64,000 bases of DNA from an uncultured Lachnospiraceae bacterium (GCA_947650005.1 CANSTU010000002.1:43554-107553); one strand, 5' to 3'; shown: positions 1 to 11,769, counted from the first letter of the stretch. Notes: generated from the letters alone by a model not told the origin. Translations and numbers: made by a program.

Positions 1-140
1 TGCGCGCCAGGCCCTCTTTTAGGAGGCGGACGGTAACCACAAGAGGCCACCCCTGCGGAGTAGCCCCTCATCACCTTTCATCATGTGTAGCTTCTTGTGG
101 CAGGCCAAGCCGCAGCCGCTCGGACTGCTTATTTAAACCG
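1..140. other. possible structured RNA, cut by the window edge
   Basis: This stretch downstream of mreB has no convincing ORF. An 8-bp inverted repeat CCACAAGA (37-44) / TCTTGTGG (93-100) encloses a GC-rich segment, and both flanks are also GC-rich and partly complementary. The layout, a terminal stem-loop inside a looser stem, would suit a small structured RNA such as a 6S-type RNA. I cannot match it to a known family by sequence, and the left part lies outside the window. The strand is not determined. Confidence 0.25.
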
Positions 141-148
141 GCCTTTTC

Positions 149-1144
149 TTACAGTTCATCCTTGTATCCTACCAGAAATTCCACGTACTTTCCGGTTCCC
201 ACAGCCACGGCCGTCATAGGATCTTCCGCGGTCATGGTATTGATGCCTGTTTTATCGGAAATCAGCTCCTCCAAACCTCGAAGAAGGCTTCCGCCCCCTG
301 TGAGTACGATTCCCCGGTCTGCAATATCCGCTGCCAATTCCGGAGGCGTCCGCTCCAATACACTATGGATCGCTTCCACGATCTGCAGCGTAGGCTCTCG
401 AAGGGCCTCCTCCGTCTCCTCTGACGAAACCTTTACCGTCTTGGGAAGCCCAGTAACCAGGTTTCTTCCTCTCACATCCATATAATCCGGCTCAGCGCGT
501 TTATAAGCGGAACCGATCTTAATCTTGATATCCTCTGCCGTCCGTTCGCCGATGAGAAGATTGTGTTTTTTTCGCATATAGCGAACCAACGATTCGTCGA
601 AATCATCCCCTGCAATCTTAATGGACGCGCTGACCACCGTGCCTCCCAGGGAAATGACCGCTATATCCGAAGTTCCTCCTCCGATATCCACGATCATATT
701 GCCGCATGGACGAGCAATATCGATCCCCGCCCCGATCGCCGCCGCAATGGGCTCTTCGATGATAGAAACTTCCCTGGCTCCCGCCTGGTAAGTGGCGTCC
801 TCCACTGCTTTCTTCTCCACCTCTGTCACACCGCTGGGCACACAGACCGCAATCCGCGGTTTCCGGAAAGTCTTCCTACCAAGGGCCTTCTGAATAAAAT
901 GCTTCAACATCTTCTCCGTAACGGTATAATCCGAAATCACGCCCTGACGCAGCGGACGTACCGCTACAATGTTGCCCGGGGTCCTTCCCAGCATCAGTCT
1001 GGCATCTTCCCCGATTGCCTTGATCCTGTTCGTATCCCTGTCAAAAGCCACCACACTCGGCTCCTTTAAAACAACGCCTTTTCCTCTGATATACACCAAT
1101 ATGCTGGCCGTACCCAAGTCGATTCCAATATCCGTATACTGCAT
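149..1144 (-). CDS. mreB: rod shape-determining protein MreB/Mbl
   Basis: Bacterial actin homologue of 331 residues that polymerises under the membrane and guides lateral cell-wall synthesis. The actin-fold nucleotide sites are visible: phosphate-1 GIDLGTAS near the N-terminus, phosphate-2 VDIGGGTSD in the middle and the adenosine motif TGGGSLLRG near the C-terminus. An in-frame ORF extends 10 codons further upstream, but ATG at 1144 is preceded by GGAGG at 5 nt, so I start there. Length fits the family. It has no mreC/mreD neighbour in the window, so it may be an Mbl/MreBH-type paralogue rather than the mreBCD copy. A candidate promoter (TTTCCA, 17 nt, TATAAT) lies at 1412-1440. Confidence 0.93.
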   Translation of the reverse strand: MQYTDIGIDLGTASILVYIRGKGVVLKEPSVVAFDRDTNRIKAIGEDARLMLGRTPGNIVAVRPLRQGVISDYTVTEKMLKHFIQKALGRKTFRKPRIAVCVPSGVTEVEKKAVEDATYQAGAREVSIIEEPIAAAIGAGIDIARPCGNMIVDIGGGTSDIAVISLGGTVVSASIKIAGDDFDESLVRYMRKKHNLLIGERTAEDIKIKIGSAYKRAEPDYMDVRGRNLVTGLPKTVKVSSEETEEALREPTLQIVEAIHSVLERTPPELAADIADRGIVLTGGGSLLRGLEELISDKTGINTMTAEDPMTAVAVGTGKYVEFLVGYKDEL

Positions 1145-1411
1145 GCCATCCTCCGTTCCAACTGAAAGCAGCATAGACGCTCCAGATCTTCCCCTGCCAT
1201 CAGAGAAGCACCCCCATTCTCCAATCCATTTCAGATAGGCTGTCCCTATTTTGCGCTCTCTTTTCTGCCCTATGCGCTGCCTTCTCTCCTATATTATGAA
1301 CCATTCTCATTGAATCAAGCATATATTTTTCACGATTTACGAAAATACGGCTTTTAGTTGTATTAGTATCGAAATAATGTTTTCCCGTAAACGCAGAATA
1401 TACCGACTGTT

Positions 1412-1440
1412 ATTATAACCCAAAAATACAGCATTGGAAA
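1412..1440 (-). promoter_or_regulatory. candidate promoter upstream of mreB
   Basis: Read on the minus strand: TTTCCA (1435-1440), 17-nt spacer, perfect TATAAT (1412-1417). The -35 is weak. It leaves a 5' leader of about 260 nt before the mreB start. A second, weaker TTGATT/TAATAT pair lies closer to the gene. Confidence 0.4.
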
Positions 1441-1478
1441 GAGATTTTATAAATTTTTAAAAATTAAATGAGGCACTT

Positions 1479-1743
1479 TGTTACTCACCCCATGCCTGCC
1501 AGGAGGCCGCCCGGAGAGGAGCGTTTCAGGAGGGGCTGCGGAAGCCGTCCCCTGTTCCCGCGCGCATTTCGCGCCATGCAGATGAGACCTGCTTCCCTGG
1601 AGGGCCATTGCCCGACTGGGAAGCATCCAGGGCTCATCGGAATGTCCGGCGCGATGGCGCGCGGGAACAGGGGACGGCTTCCGCAGCTCCTCCTGAAACG
1701 CTCCTCTCCGGGCGGCCTCCTGGCAGAGATGGGATGAGTAACA
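1479..1743. repeat. 265-bp near-perfect palindromic element
   Basis: Two arms of about 87 nt (1479-1565 and 1657-1743) are reverse complements with about four mismatches, and pairing continues inward through GCGCGC...CGCGCC. The outer ends read TTGTTACTCA / TGAGTAACAA. The element fills the gap between mreB and the membrane-protein gene and has no transposase. Part of its arm (GCCGCCCGGAGAGGAGCGTT) recurs in degraded form at 8645-8693 and, inverted, at 62850-62882. It resembles a non-autonomous palindromic mobile element (MITE-like); as RNA it would be a very long hairpin able to end transcription from either side. Confidence 0.8.
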
Positions 1744-1758
1744 ACCCCCTTTGCTCCG

Positions 1759-3402
1759 TTATGGAAACCAAACCTGGTCGCTCACATAGATGTCGAACCA
1801 CTGAACCGTTCCCACCCTTCTATAATGGGAGGCGATTTCCTCTGGCATATAATCTGCCGGAACGGTATGTACGAACACGGCCAGCGCGTTTTTAGCGCCG
1901 TAGAAGCTTCCGGATGCGGACTCCAAGTAACTGCAGATGCTTAAATCCAGGCGCTGCGTCTCCGAAAGGAACGTACCGTATTTGTGATTCCCATCGATCC
2001 CTTTGCAGATATTTGAAGTATTCGGGTCATTCACAAAAAATACGCTTTCTATATCCAAAGTATTGAAGTAATCACATAATTCCACCGCATAGGAAGTTCT
2101 GTCCCACTGATCCAAAACGGATTTATTATTTCCTACCATTAAGAAGAGCAGAGCTGACCAGACAGCGATATGGAAAATCCTCTTGGACAATACATGGCAT
2201 ATTTTTCTCTCCCATTCATCCAGTCGGATTCCCAGGAGCAAGATCAGGGGGATCGCACCAATCAGATAGTAGCGGTATTCGATGTGGGGATTCGTCGTAT
2301 ATCTGGAGTCTGCCAGCAGCAAAACCAGGAAATTAAAGAGGGGCAGCGCTGCCAGAAAGTCTTTTACATCACCTCTATATCCCTCTCCAAACCATGTTTT
2401 CAGGTGCAATAGCCAGTTACCCACGAGGATGGCTACAAAGCCCATTTTCAGACAGTACCAGACTCCTCGGATGGAAAGAGCCTTTATCTCATCCGAAACG
2501 GTAGCCCCGAACAGGTCAAAGATTCCCCGAACGCATGCCCTGAAATTGATCGCATAGTTTTCTATTCTTGTCAAATTCATGGTGGTTCTGGAAGCCAGCC
2601 CATAGAATCTGCAATGCAGCAGATATCCCGCTGCAAATACCAGAATACATGCCAGAAACAAGGCTGTCTGCTTCCAGTTATAGATACCCTTCCATCCTCC
2701 TGCCCTCCATACCTTCCAAAGCATGCAGCCAAACAGGGGAACAATTCCGCAAAGCGCCACATAAATACCGGTGGAAAAGGAAGTAATGAACAATAAGAAA
2801 AGAAGGAGCAAGGCCACCGCCGCTGCCACTCCATTTTCCCGGCGCGACGTATCCTGCTTTTCCAGCAAGAGGATCAACCATAAGATGAGCAGGGGCACAA
2901 GGGTTTTCAGCGAATAGCACGCGCCTCCATAAAACATCATATTGAAGTATTCCAGCATTCCAAAAGAATATGGGGTTAACACAAGGCAGAGTACAACCAG
3001 AATGTTTTTCACACTTATATGGACGCATCGTAAAATACCGCTTACGACCGTCACATAGAGGAAAACAAAGATCAGATTTGCAATTCCAACCGCGATAAAC
3101 AGATCATGCATCAGATAGGAAATGGGAAGGGCGAATAAAAAAACGGCATCAAGTTCCAGTGAGGTCGTGTGGTTCCAGCCCTGCAAATTTAGCGTCCCGT
3201 TTCTGAGAACTTCCCGAAAATGGTAGATGGTATTGGCAAAATCAGAGTCCAGCGAATAGCGGATATCCGTCAGATTAAAATATACAATCATCCCGATCTG
3301 AAATGCGAGCAGTCCCAGATAGGCTGTGGGCCCCCCCGCATTCGCTCGGCCTAAAAGCCCCAATGCCTTTTTGTACATTCGTCCCTTTTTTTTCAAAATC
3401 AT
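1759..3402 (-). CDS. polytopic membrane protein, possible GT-C type glycosyltransferase
   Basis: 547 residues with about a dozen predicted membrane segments separated by short loops. After the first segment comes a large extracytoplasmic loop containing YSLDSDFANT, then a hydrophilic tail. This layout, an acidic DSD motif after TM1 in a many-spanning protein, resembles polyprenol-phosphate-sugar dependent (GT-C) glycosyltransferases, but no signature makes it certain. I do not recognise a named family. Start is ATG at 3402 with GGAAAGGAT upstream; an in-frame ATG at 3378 behind AAGGGA is an alternative. It is a single-gene unit between the palindrome at 1.5 kb and uvrA. Confidence 0.6.
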   Translation of the reverse strand: MILKKKGRMYKKALGLLGRANAGGPTAYLGLLAFQIGMIVYFNLTDIRYSLDSDFANTIYHFREVLRNGTLNLQGWNHTTSLELDAVFLFALPISYLMHDLFIAVGIANLIFVFLYVTVVSGILRCVHISVKNILVVLCLVLTPYSFGMLEYFNMMFYGGACYSLKTLVPLLILWLILLLEKQDTSRRENGVAAAVALLLLFLLFITSFSTGIYVALCGIVPLFGCMLWKVWRAGGWKGIYNWKQTALFLACILVFAAGYLLHCRFYGLASRTTMNLTRIENYAINFRACVRGIFDLFGATVSDEIKALSIRGVWYCLKMGFVAILVGNWLLHLKTWFGEGYRGDVKDFLAALPLFNFLVLLLADSRYTTNPHIEYRYYLIGAIPLILLLGIRLDEWERKICHVLSKRIFHIAVWSALLFLMVGNNKSVLDQWDRTSYAVELCDYFNTLDIESVFFVNDPNTSNICKGIDGNHKYGTFLSETQRLDLSICSYLESASGSFYGAKNALAVFVHTVPADYMPEEIASHYRRVGTVQWFDIYVSDQVWFP

Positions 3403-3427
3403 AGTATCCTTTCCCTGTTACAATTCC

Positions 3428-3462
3428 CCTTCTCCCATTCCGGCCGCAAGGCGCCCAGCCAG
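3428..3462 (-). repeat. degenerate family A hairpin-RBS element
   Basis: On the minus strand GGCGCC-TTGC-GGCC is followed by GGAATGGGAGAAGG, which resembles the family A pattern (GCCGC-loop-GCGGC, then RGAAYG-N-GAGGR). Here the stem is weakened, and the element lies about 30-60 nt before the start of the membrane-protein gene instead of touching its ribosome binding site. Confidence 0.45.
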
Positions 3463-3526
3463 TAAAAAACGGAGAAAGGGGAATGTAACTTTCTTCATCC
3501 ATACAACGTATCTTTACGATCCGCCT

Positions 3527-6400
<2,874 letters not shown>

Positions 6401-6428
6401 GTTTCCTCTCACTTTTCCTTTCATCCCG

Positions 6429-8435
6429 TCACTCTTCCGTCATCTTCTCCAACGTTTTCTTCAACTCCACCATCTTGTCGCGCAGTTCGGCCGCTGCCTC
6501 GAAGTTTAGCTCGGCCGCTGCCTTCTTCATCTTCTTGCTCACATCCGCGATCAGCTTTTCCAATTCCTCCCTGTCCATGGATTCCGGATCCTTCTCAAAA
6601 CGTACCTCTTCCTTCGCAATCTCCCTAGAAATACTGATCAGATCCCGAACACTCTTCTTAATGGACTGGGGAGTGATCCCATGTTCCTCGTTATATTTCT
6701 GCTGAAGCAAGCGCCTTCTGTTGGTTTCCTCTATGGCCACCCGCATGGAATCGGTCATGTTATCGGCATACATGATCACATGCCCGTCCACATTTCTGGC
6801 CGCACGGCCGATTGTCTGGATCAGGGAGGTTTCCGAGCGAAGGAACCCCTCTTTATCCGCATCCAGGATCGCCACCAGAGAGATTTCCGGGATGTCCAAC
6901 CCTTCCCGCAGCAGGTTGATGCCCACCAGCACGTCAAACACATCCAAACGCATATCCCGGATGATCTCCGCCCGTTCCAGGGTATCGATATCCGAATGCA
7001 TATATTTTACCCGGATACCCACCTCCCTCATATAATCGGTCAGATCCTCCGCCATCCTTTTGGTCAAAGTCGTAACCAGGACTTTGCGTTGTTTCTCCGT
7101 CTCTTTTCTGATCTCTCCGATCAAATCGTCGATCTGCCCTTCTACCGGGCGGACGTCCACCTCTGGATCCAGCAGACCCGTGGGACGAATGATCTGCTCC
7201 GCCCTCCCTAATTCATGAGCCGCCTCGTATTCCGCCGGCGTCGCGGATACAAACAACATCTGGTCAATATGGGACTCAAATTCCTCAAAGTTTAACGGCC
7301 GGTTATCCAAGGCAGAGGGGAGGCGGAAGCCATACTCCACCAACGTGGTCTTCCTGGATCGGTCCCCCGCATACATTCCCCGGATCTGGGGTACCGTCAT
7401 ATGGGATTCATCTATGATAATCAGGAAATCATCCTGGAAGAAGTCGAGCAGCGTCATGGGCGGTTCTCCCGGCGCCGAGCCGTTTAAGTGTCGGGAATAG
7501 TTCTCGATACCGGAGCAGAAACCCGTTTCCCGCAGCATCTCGATATCGAAATTCGTCCTCTCCGAGATCCGCTGCGCCTCGAGTAGCTTGTCCTCTCCCT
7601 TGAAATAGCGGATCCTTTCTTCCAGTTCCTTTTCGATGTTTCCGCAGGCAATATTGATCTTATCCTGGGATACCACATAATGGGAAGCTGGAAAAATTGC
7701 AATGTGCTCCAGCGTGGAGTACAGCCTTCCATTCAAAGGATCCACTTCCGCAATTCTATCGATTTCATCTCCAAAGAACTCCACCCGGATCAGATAGTCG
7801 CTGCCCTGTGCAGGGTTGATCTCCACCACGTCCCCTCTCACCCGGAAACAGCCGCGCCCCAGATCCAGATCATTTCGGTCGTATTGAATGTCGATCAGTT
7901 CCCGGATGACCTGATCCCGGTCTTTGGTCATTCCAGGCCGCAGGGAAACGATCATATCCTTATATTCGTCCGGACTGCCCAGTCCGTAAATGCAGGACAC
8001 GCTGGCCACCACAATCACGTCCCTGCGCTCTGACAGGGAAGCCGTCGCTGACAGGCGCAGCTTATCGATCTCATCATTGATGGAGGAATCCTTGGCAATA
8101 TAAGTGTCCGAAGACGGCACATAGGCCTCCGGCTGATAGTAGTCGTAATAGGACACAAAATATTCCACCGCATTTTCCGGGAAGAATTCTTTGAATTCTC
8201 CGTATAGCTGGCCCGCCAGAGTCTTATTGTGGGCAATAATTAAAGTCGGTTTCTGCAATTGCTGAATGACATTTGCCATGGTAAAAGTTTTGCCTGATCC
8301 CGTAACTCCCAACAGGGTCTGGAACTGGCAGCCTTCCCGAAATCCTTTCACGAGCTTCTCGATCGCCTGAGGCTGGTCACCCGTTGGGCGGTATTCACTG
8401 TGAAGCTTAAAACAACTCTGTCCACTCTGCACCAA
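6429..8435 (-). CDS. uvrB: excinuclease ABC subunit B
   Basis: UvrB verifies the lesion and recruits UvrC for incision. 668 residues, full length. Helicase motifs are clear: Walker [11 protein letters not shown], the beta-hairpin region [12 protein letters not shown], motif II IIDESH and motif [11 protein letters not shown]. The C-terminal UVR coiled coil that contacts UvrC ([17 protein letters not shown]) is present. The start is GTG at 8435 behind a strong GGAGGT. First gene of a uvrB-uvrA operon with a LexA-type operator next to its promoter. Confidence 0.97.
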   Translation of the reverse strand: MVQSGQSCFKLHSEYRPTGDQPQAIEKLVKGFREGCQFQTLLGVTGSGKTFTMANVIQQLQKPTLIIAHNKTLAGQLYGEFKEFFPENAVEYFVSYYDYYQPEAYVPSSDTYIAKDSSINDEIDKLRLSATASLSERRDVIVVASVSCIYGLGSPDEYKDMIVSLRPGMTKDRDQVIRELIDIQYDRNDLDLGRGCFRVRGDVVEINPAQGSDYLIRVEFFGDEIDRIAEVDPLNGRLYSTLEHIAIFPASHYVVSQDKINIACGNIEKELEERIRYFKGEDKLLEAQRISERTNFDIEMLRETGFCSGIENYSRHLNGSAPGEPPMTLLDFFQDDFLIIIDESHMTVPQIRGMYAGDRSRKTTLVEYGFRLPSALDNRPLNFEEFESHIDQMLFVSATPAEYEAAHELGRAEQIIRPTGLLDPEVDVRPVEGQIDDLIGEIRKETEKQRKVLVTTLTKRMAEDLTDYMREVGIRVKYMHSDIDTLERAEIIRDMRLDVFDVLVGINLLREGLDIPEISLVAILDADKEGFLRSETSLIQTIGRAARNVDGHVIMYADNMTDSMRVAIEETNRRRLLQQKYNEEHGITPQSIKKSVRDLISISREIAKEEVRFEKDPESMDREELEKLIADVSKKMKKAAAELNFEAAAELRDKMVELKKTLEKMTEE

Positions 8436-8551
8436 ATCACCTCCATACCCCCTCTGCAGAAGAATCGTTTATCGTGCAAAGAGGTCAACTATTCGCAAGA
8501 AATTCACCAAAGCACATCTTCTGATTCCCAGTCAGTACAAATGTAGTCTTG

Positions 8552-8600
8552 ATTATAGCATACTGATTTTGATTTGTACAGCATTTTAGAACATTTGTTC
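8552..8600 (-). promoter_or_regulatory. uvrBA promoter with LexA (SOS) box
   Basis: Minus strand: -10 TATAAT (8552-8557), 17-nt spacer, -35-like TGTACA (8575-8580). Just upstream lies GAAC-AAAT-GTTC (8589-8600), a perfect match to the Gram-positive LexA/DinR pattern GAAC-N4-GTTC. An operator here fits repression of uvrBA by LexA and induction by DNA damage. Confidence 0.8.
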
Positions 8601-8644
8601 TTACTTTATTCTAATTCAGATTATTTTCCATCCCTGCCAAAATG

Positions 8645-8693
8645 CCGCCCAGAGAGGAACGTCCTAGGAGGAGCCATGAAAGCCGTTCTCCGC
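8645..8693 (+). repeat. degenerate half-copy of the 1.5-kb palindrome arm
   Basis: GCCGCCCAGAGAGGAACGTC followed by TAGGAGGAGCC and an AAGCCGTTCTCC-like end parallels the arm of the palindrome at 1506-1555 (GCCGCCCGGAGAGGAGCGTT...AAGCCGTCCCC) at most positions. Only one arm is present, so this may be a decayed or partial copy. It lies in the gap between the GGDEF gene and uvrB. Confidence 0.6.
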
Positions 8694-8740
8694 AAAAAAT
8701 ATAGCCACAACCAGAAATTTTTTTCTGATTTGTGGCTATA
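8694..8740 (-). terminator. Rho-independent terminator of the GGDEF gene
   Basis: On the minus strand ATAGCCACAA pairs with TTGTGGCTAT (8701-8710 / 8730-8739), the stem extends through an AGAAA/TTTCT segment, and a run of T follows (A run at 8694-8698 on the plus strand). It starts five bases after the stop codon of the diguanylate cyclase gene. Confidence 0.85.
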
Positions 8741-8744
8741 TCCA

Positions 8745-9662
8745 TCACTTTTCGCAAAGCTGCCTCATCTTTTCATCAGCCCAGACCACCCTGTTTCTCC
8801 CAAAATTTTTAGCATCATACAGCATGGTATCCGCAACTTTTAAGTATGAAGTATAGGAGCTTCCAGCCTGCGGAATGATGGTAACTCCTCCGATACTGAT
8901 CGTCACCCATTCGGAAACCGAAGGGTCATGCGGAATATGAAGGTCTTCTACGGCCTGGCGAATTTTTTTCAGATGCCCAAATGCTTTTTCTGAGCCGTCC
9001 CCCAAAAGAAACGCCACATATTCCTCGCCTCCATAGCGCGCCAGAAAGTCTGTGCTTCGCTGCAAATGGGACGATATCGTCTTTGCCACGGCAGCAATGA
9101 CCTTGTCTCCGGCGGGATGTCCGAATGTATCATTGAACGTTTTGAAATGGTCTATATCAAACATACATATGGAAAACGGAATTTGTAGACGAACAGCTTC
9201 TTTCCATTTTACAACACTATAATCATCATGCTGCCGTCTATTCGCTATTCCCGTGAGCTGATCTGTTCTGGACTGAATCTCAATCTGTTTTCGATAGTTA
9301 TATAGTTTGATATGTGTAGCGACCCTTGCCTTAACAATTAAAGGGCTGAACGGTTTTGCTATATAGTCTACTGCGCCTAAAGTAAGTCCCCGATGTTCAT
9401 TCTCTATATCAGAAAGACTGGTAATCAAAATCACCGGAACGCTCTGAGTAACAATCTCTTCCTGCAGTTTCTTCAGCAGGATAAAACCGTCCATGCCTGG
9501 CATAACTACATCCAGCAAAATCAGGGAGTACTTTTCGGCGCTTGCATGGCGGAGCCCATCTTCTGCCGTCTGCGCGATAGTAATATCATACTCATCATTC
9601 AAAATAGATTTTAATTGGGCTGCTTGCAAAAGACTGTCGTCAACAATAAGTATTTTTTCCAT
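8745..9662 (-). CDS. response regulator with GGDEF (diguanylate cyclase) domain
   Basis: 305 residues. An N-terminal receiver domain (about 1-120) has phospho-acceptor Asp51 in LLDVVMPG and Lys103 in AKPF. A C-terminal GGDEF domain (about 130-300) has the active-site variant GGEEY (211-215) and the product-inhibition site RSTD (202-205) five residues before it. It probably makes cyclic di-GMP when phosphorylated. ATG follows AAGGAGT. No histidine kinase lies nearby, so the partner is encoded elsewhere. It follows the TetR gene by 111 nt on the same strand; that gap holds a GTAAAT-GTTT-ATTTAC palindrome (9723-9738). Confidence 0.92.
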   Translation of the reverse strand: MEKILIVDDSLLQAAQLKSILNDEYDITIAQTAEDGLRHASAEKYSLILLDVVMPGMDGFILLKKLQEEIVTQSVPVILITSLSDIENEHRGLTLGAVDYIAKPFSPLIVKARVATHIKLYNYRKQIEIQSRTDQLTGIANRRQHDDYSVVKWKEAVRLQIPFSICMFDIDHFKTFNDTFGHPAGDKVIAAVAKTISSHLQRSTDFLARYGGEEYVAFLLGDGSEKAFGHLKKIRQAVEDLHIPHDPSVSEWVTISIGGVTIIPQAGSSYTSYLKVADTMLYDAKNFGRNRVVWADEKMRQLCEK

Positions 9663-9722
9663 ATTTACTTACACTCCTTAATCAGGCTGCTTAAACGTCC
9701 TTCTTCTCCTTCCTCATTTAAA

Positions 9723-9738
9723 AGTAAATGTTTATTTA
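9723..9738. promoter_or_regulatory. small palindrome, possible operator
   Basis: GTAAAT-GTTT-ATTTAC is a perfect 6-bp inverted repeat in the AT-rich gap between the TetR gene and the GGDEF gene. Placement upstream of the GGDEF gene would suit an operator, possibly of the adjacent TetR protein. There is no direct evidence. Confidence 0.3.
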
Positions 9739-9773
9739 CATGGCGTCAAAAAAATAATTACTTAGTAGTATGT

Positions 9774-10397
9774 TTATATGTTTTCCCTCTTTTTCTTTTT
9801 CTCCGGTTTCAAATATCCGCTTAAGCCAGTGATCAGCAGTTGAAATATCATCTCCTCTGTTTCCTGATCGTCTGGCAGTATCCCTTCCACAACATATTTG
9901 GCATACATGACGGTAGAAGTGAGCACATGAAGCCATAGCAGATCCTGATTGATCCGATTCAAATCCGGAAAAAGTTTTTTAAAAGTTTGTACTATACCGA
10001 TAAAGTTTTCAAAATAGCTGATATCCCGGCTTTTGTCATATTTGGGAAAAGAAGCGCTGTCTCGAAATCGGTGGTAGAAAACCGTTTCGTCCGGATGCGC
10101 TACCCAAAATCGAAAGTAGGGCTGCCACAGTCTTTTTACTGCCCCCACAGGATCGATGAGCAAAGTTAGAGGCTTCAGCTCCAAATGCTCAAAAATTGCG
10201 GCTGCCTGCCTGTCCACATATGTAAAGCAGGCTAATATCAGCTCCTCCTTGCTGTCAAAATAACGGTACAGTGCTCCCGGGGATATTCCCGCCAAATCGC
10301 TTACATTTTGGATTCGCACCCCTTCTAAACCATACTGCCGCACAGCCTTAATTGCTGCAGAAATAATTCTGTTTTTCGTATCATCTAGAATGACCAC
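9774..10397 (-). CDS. TetR/AcrR family transcriptional regulator
   Basis: About 207 residues. The N-terminal helix-turn-helix is typical: VRIQNVSDLAGISPGALYRYF with the YFDSKEEL turn, followed by a helical ligand-binding domain. The ORF is open to 10415, but the -10 of the promoter lies only 6 nt upstream of that ATG. GTG at 10397, behind GGAAGGGGGGA, is more credible. The ligand is unknown. The likely target is itself or the neighbouring GGDEF gene, by position only. Confidence 0.85.
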   Translation of the reverse strand: MVILDDTKNRIISAAIKAVRQYGLEGVRIQNVSDLAGISPGALYRYFDSKEELILACFTYVDRQAAAIFEHLELKPLTLLIDPVGAVKRLWQPYFRFWVAHPDETVFYHRFRDSASFPKYDKSRDISYFENFIGIVQTFKKLFPDLNRINQDLLWLHVLTSTVMYAKYVVEGILPDDQETEEMIFQLLITGLSGYLKPEKKKKRENI

Positions 10398-10420
10398 TCC
10401 CCCCTTCCAAAACATGCAAT

Positions 10421-10449
10421 ATTATACCATAGGCTATTTCCATTGACAA
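10421..10449 (-). promoter_or_regulatory. promoter of the TetR gene
   Basis: Minus strand TTGTCA (10444-10449), 17-nt spacer, perfect TATAAT (10421-10426). The implied transcript starts only about 15 nt before the chosen GTG. Confidence 0.75.
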
Positions 10450-10494
10450 TTCCTTTTTAAAGAAAACAGCGCACAAAAAAGCATATCCCCGCTT

Positions 10495-11736
10495 TCATCT
10501 ATCCAATTTATCATTCATCACTTCAATGGCCTTCTCCAGCTGGTTATCTTCATCCCTTTCGTAATAGGCCTCTGCATCAAAGGGTTCCTCCACGTCCGGG
10601 GATACGCCGACCTTGTGTATATTGTTTCCGTTAGGCGTATAGTAATTGCTTACCGTCAGCTTCACAGCCGAACCGTCTGAAAGAGTAATAATCCGCTGTA
10701 CGATACCCTTCCCAAAGGTGGTGGTTCCCACCAGCGTGCCGATTCCGTAATCCTTCACGGCGCCTGCCAAAATCTCCGAAGCGCTGGCGCTTCCGCTGTC
10801 CACCAAAACCACCAGTTCCTCCTGCATCTGTTTCTCTCCGTCGCTGGAATACTCCGTTCGTTTCCCGTTCTTATCTTCCGTATATACAATTAGCCCTTCC
10901 GGAAGGATTTCCCGGGCAATATCACATACGGTGGTTAAGTTTCCACCCGGATTTCCCCGTAGGTCCAAGATCAGCCCCTGCATTCCAGAACCTCTGCATA
11001 CCGCCAGCGCCTCCGTGAACTGATCCAGGGTTACCGTATCGAACTCTGTGATTTGAATATAACCGATGCGTTCATCCAGCATCTTCTGCTCCACCGTAGG
11101 GCTTTCCACCTTCCGGCGTACCACGTCCACTTCCAAATAATCCGATTCCCCTTCCCGTATAAGGGTGAGATGAACCGTTGTTCCTTCCTCTCCCTTGATC
11201 CGGCTCACCACCTGGCTGAGTTCTTCCCCCTGTATCTCTTCTCCGTCCACTTTATAGATCCAGTCTCCTGCGCGCAGCCCGCTCTCCTGGGCTGGCGTAC
11301 CGTCTATGATCCCGGTCAGTCTAGGCAGCATTTTATCCGTATCCATACCCACATATGCGCCAATGCCGTAATAGATCCCCTCTGTTTTGTCCTGCAGCTC
11401 CTGCAGCTCCTCCTGAGAATAATAAACCGAATAGGGATCTCCCAGTGAGCCAAGCAGGCCCTCATAGACTCCCTTTTCCAGCGTTTCTTCGTCCACTTCT
11501 TCTAAATAATATTTACTGATCGTATCCTCCAGCACCTGGAGCTTATTCATCGTCTGCTGGTTCGCCACGCTGCCTTCTTCCGCGGCATCCTCGTTTTCCT
11601 GTACCGCCGTGGTCCTCATCCGGGCTTGCTGGTAGAGCCTCCAGGCCGAATGGCCCAGATAGATTCCTCCCGCCAGAATCGATATGGCAAGAACACCTGT
11701 TAAAACTCCCCCCAAGAAGCTTTTCCGATTTCCCAT
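10495..11736 (-). CDS. S41 family C-terminal processing peptidase (CtpA-like)
   Basis: 413 residues. An N-terminal membrane anchor (LTGVLAISILAGGIYLG) is followed by an extracytoplasmic part: a PDZ domain (about 120-200) and the S41 catalytic core with the serine in DSGSASASEIL and the lysine in TTFGKGIVQ. It cleaves exported proteins near their C-termini and may regulate cell-wall hydrolases; the linkage to ftsEX and the M23 hydrolase fits this. Last gene of the ftsE-ftsX-M23-ctp run. Its start codon is preceded by a family A hairpin-RBS element, so translation may be set separately from the upstream genes. Confidence 0.93.
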   Translation of the reverse strand: MGNRKSFLGGVLTGVLAISILAGGIYLGHSAWRLYQQARMRTTAVQENEDAAEEGSVANQQTMNKLQVLEDTISKYYLEEVDEETLEKGVYEGLLGSLGDPYSVYYSQEELQELQDKTEGIYYGIGAYVGMDTDKMLPRLTGIIDGTPAQESGLRAGDWIYKVDGEEIQGEELSQVVSRIKGEEGTTVHLTLIREGESDYLEVDVVRRKVESPTVEQKMLDERIGYIQITEFDTVTLDQFTEALAVCRGSGMQGLILDLRGNPGGNLTTVCDIAREILPEGLIVYTEDKNGKRTEYSSDGEKQMQEELVVLVDSGSASASEILAGAVKDYGIGTLVGTTTFGKGIVQRIITLSDGSAVKLTVSNYYTPNGNNIHKVGVSPDVEEPFDAEAYYERDEDNQLEKAIEVMNDKLDR

Positions 11737-11769
11737 TTTTCCTCACATTCTGCCGCTGGCAGGCGGCCT
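11737..11769 (-). repeat. family A hairpin-RBS element (ctp)
   Basis: Coding strand: GCCGC (rc of 11763-11767), short loop, GCGGC (rc of 11752-11756), then AGAATGTGAGGAAAA and the start codon. The Shine-Dalgarno is the 3' part of the element. The tail contains a minimal ATG-TGA start-stop. Confidence 0.8.

Noticed and set aside
1..140. Identification as 6S RNA, SRP RNA, tmRNA or RNase P RNA
   Set aside because: None of the diagnostic sequence motifs of SRP, tmRNA or RNase P is present and 6S cannot be proven from a truncated, primary-sequence view.
1468..1895. Overlapping plus-strand ORFs of 89 and 95 codons
   Set aside because: They are read through the GC-rich palindrome and have no RBS or protein-like composition.
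1759..3402. Polytopic protein as O-antigen ligase or flippase
   Set aside because: No ligase or MATE/Wzx signature; only a loose GT-C-like loop with an acidic motif, so no specific function is called.
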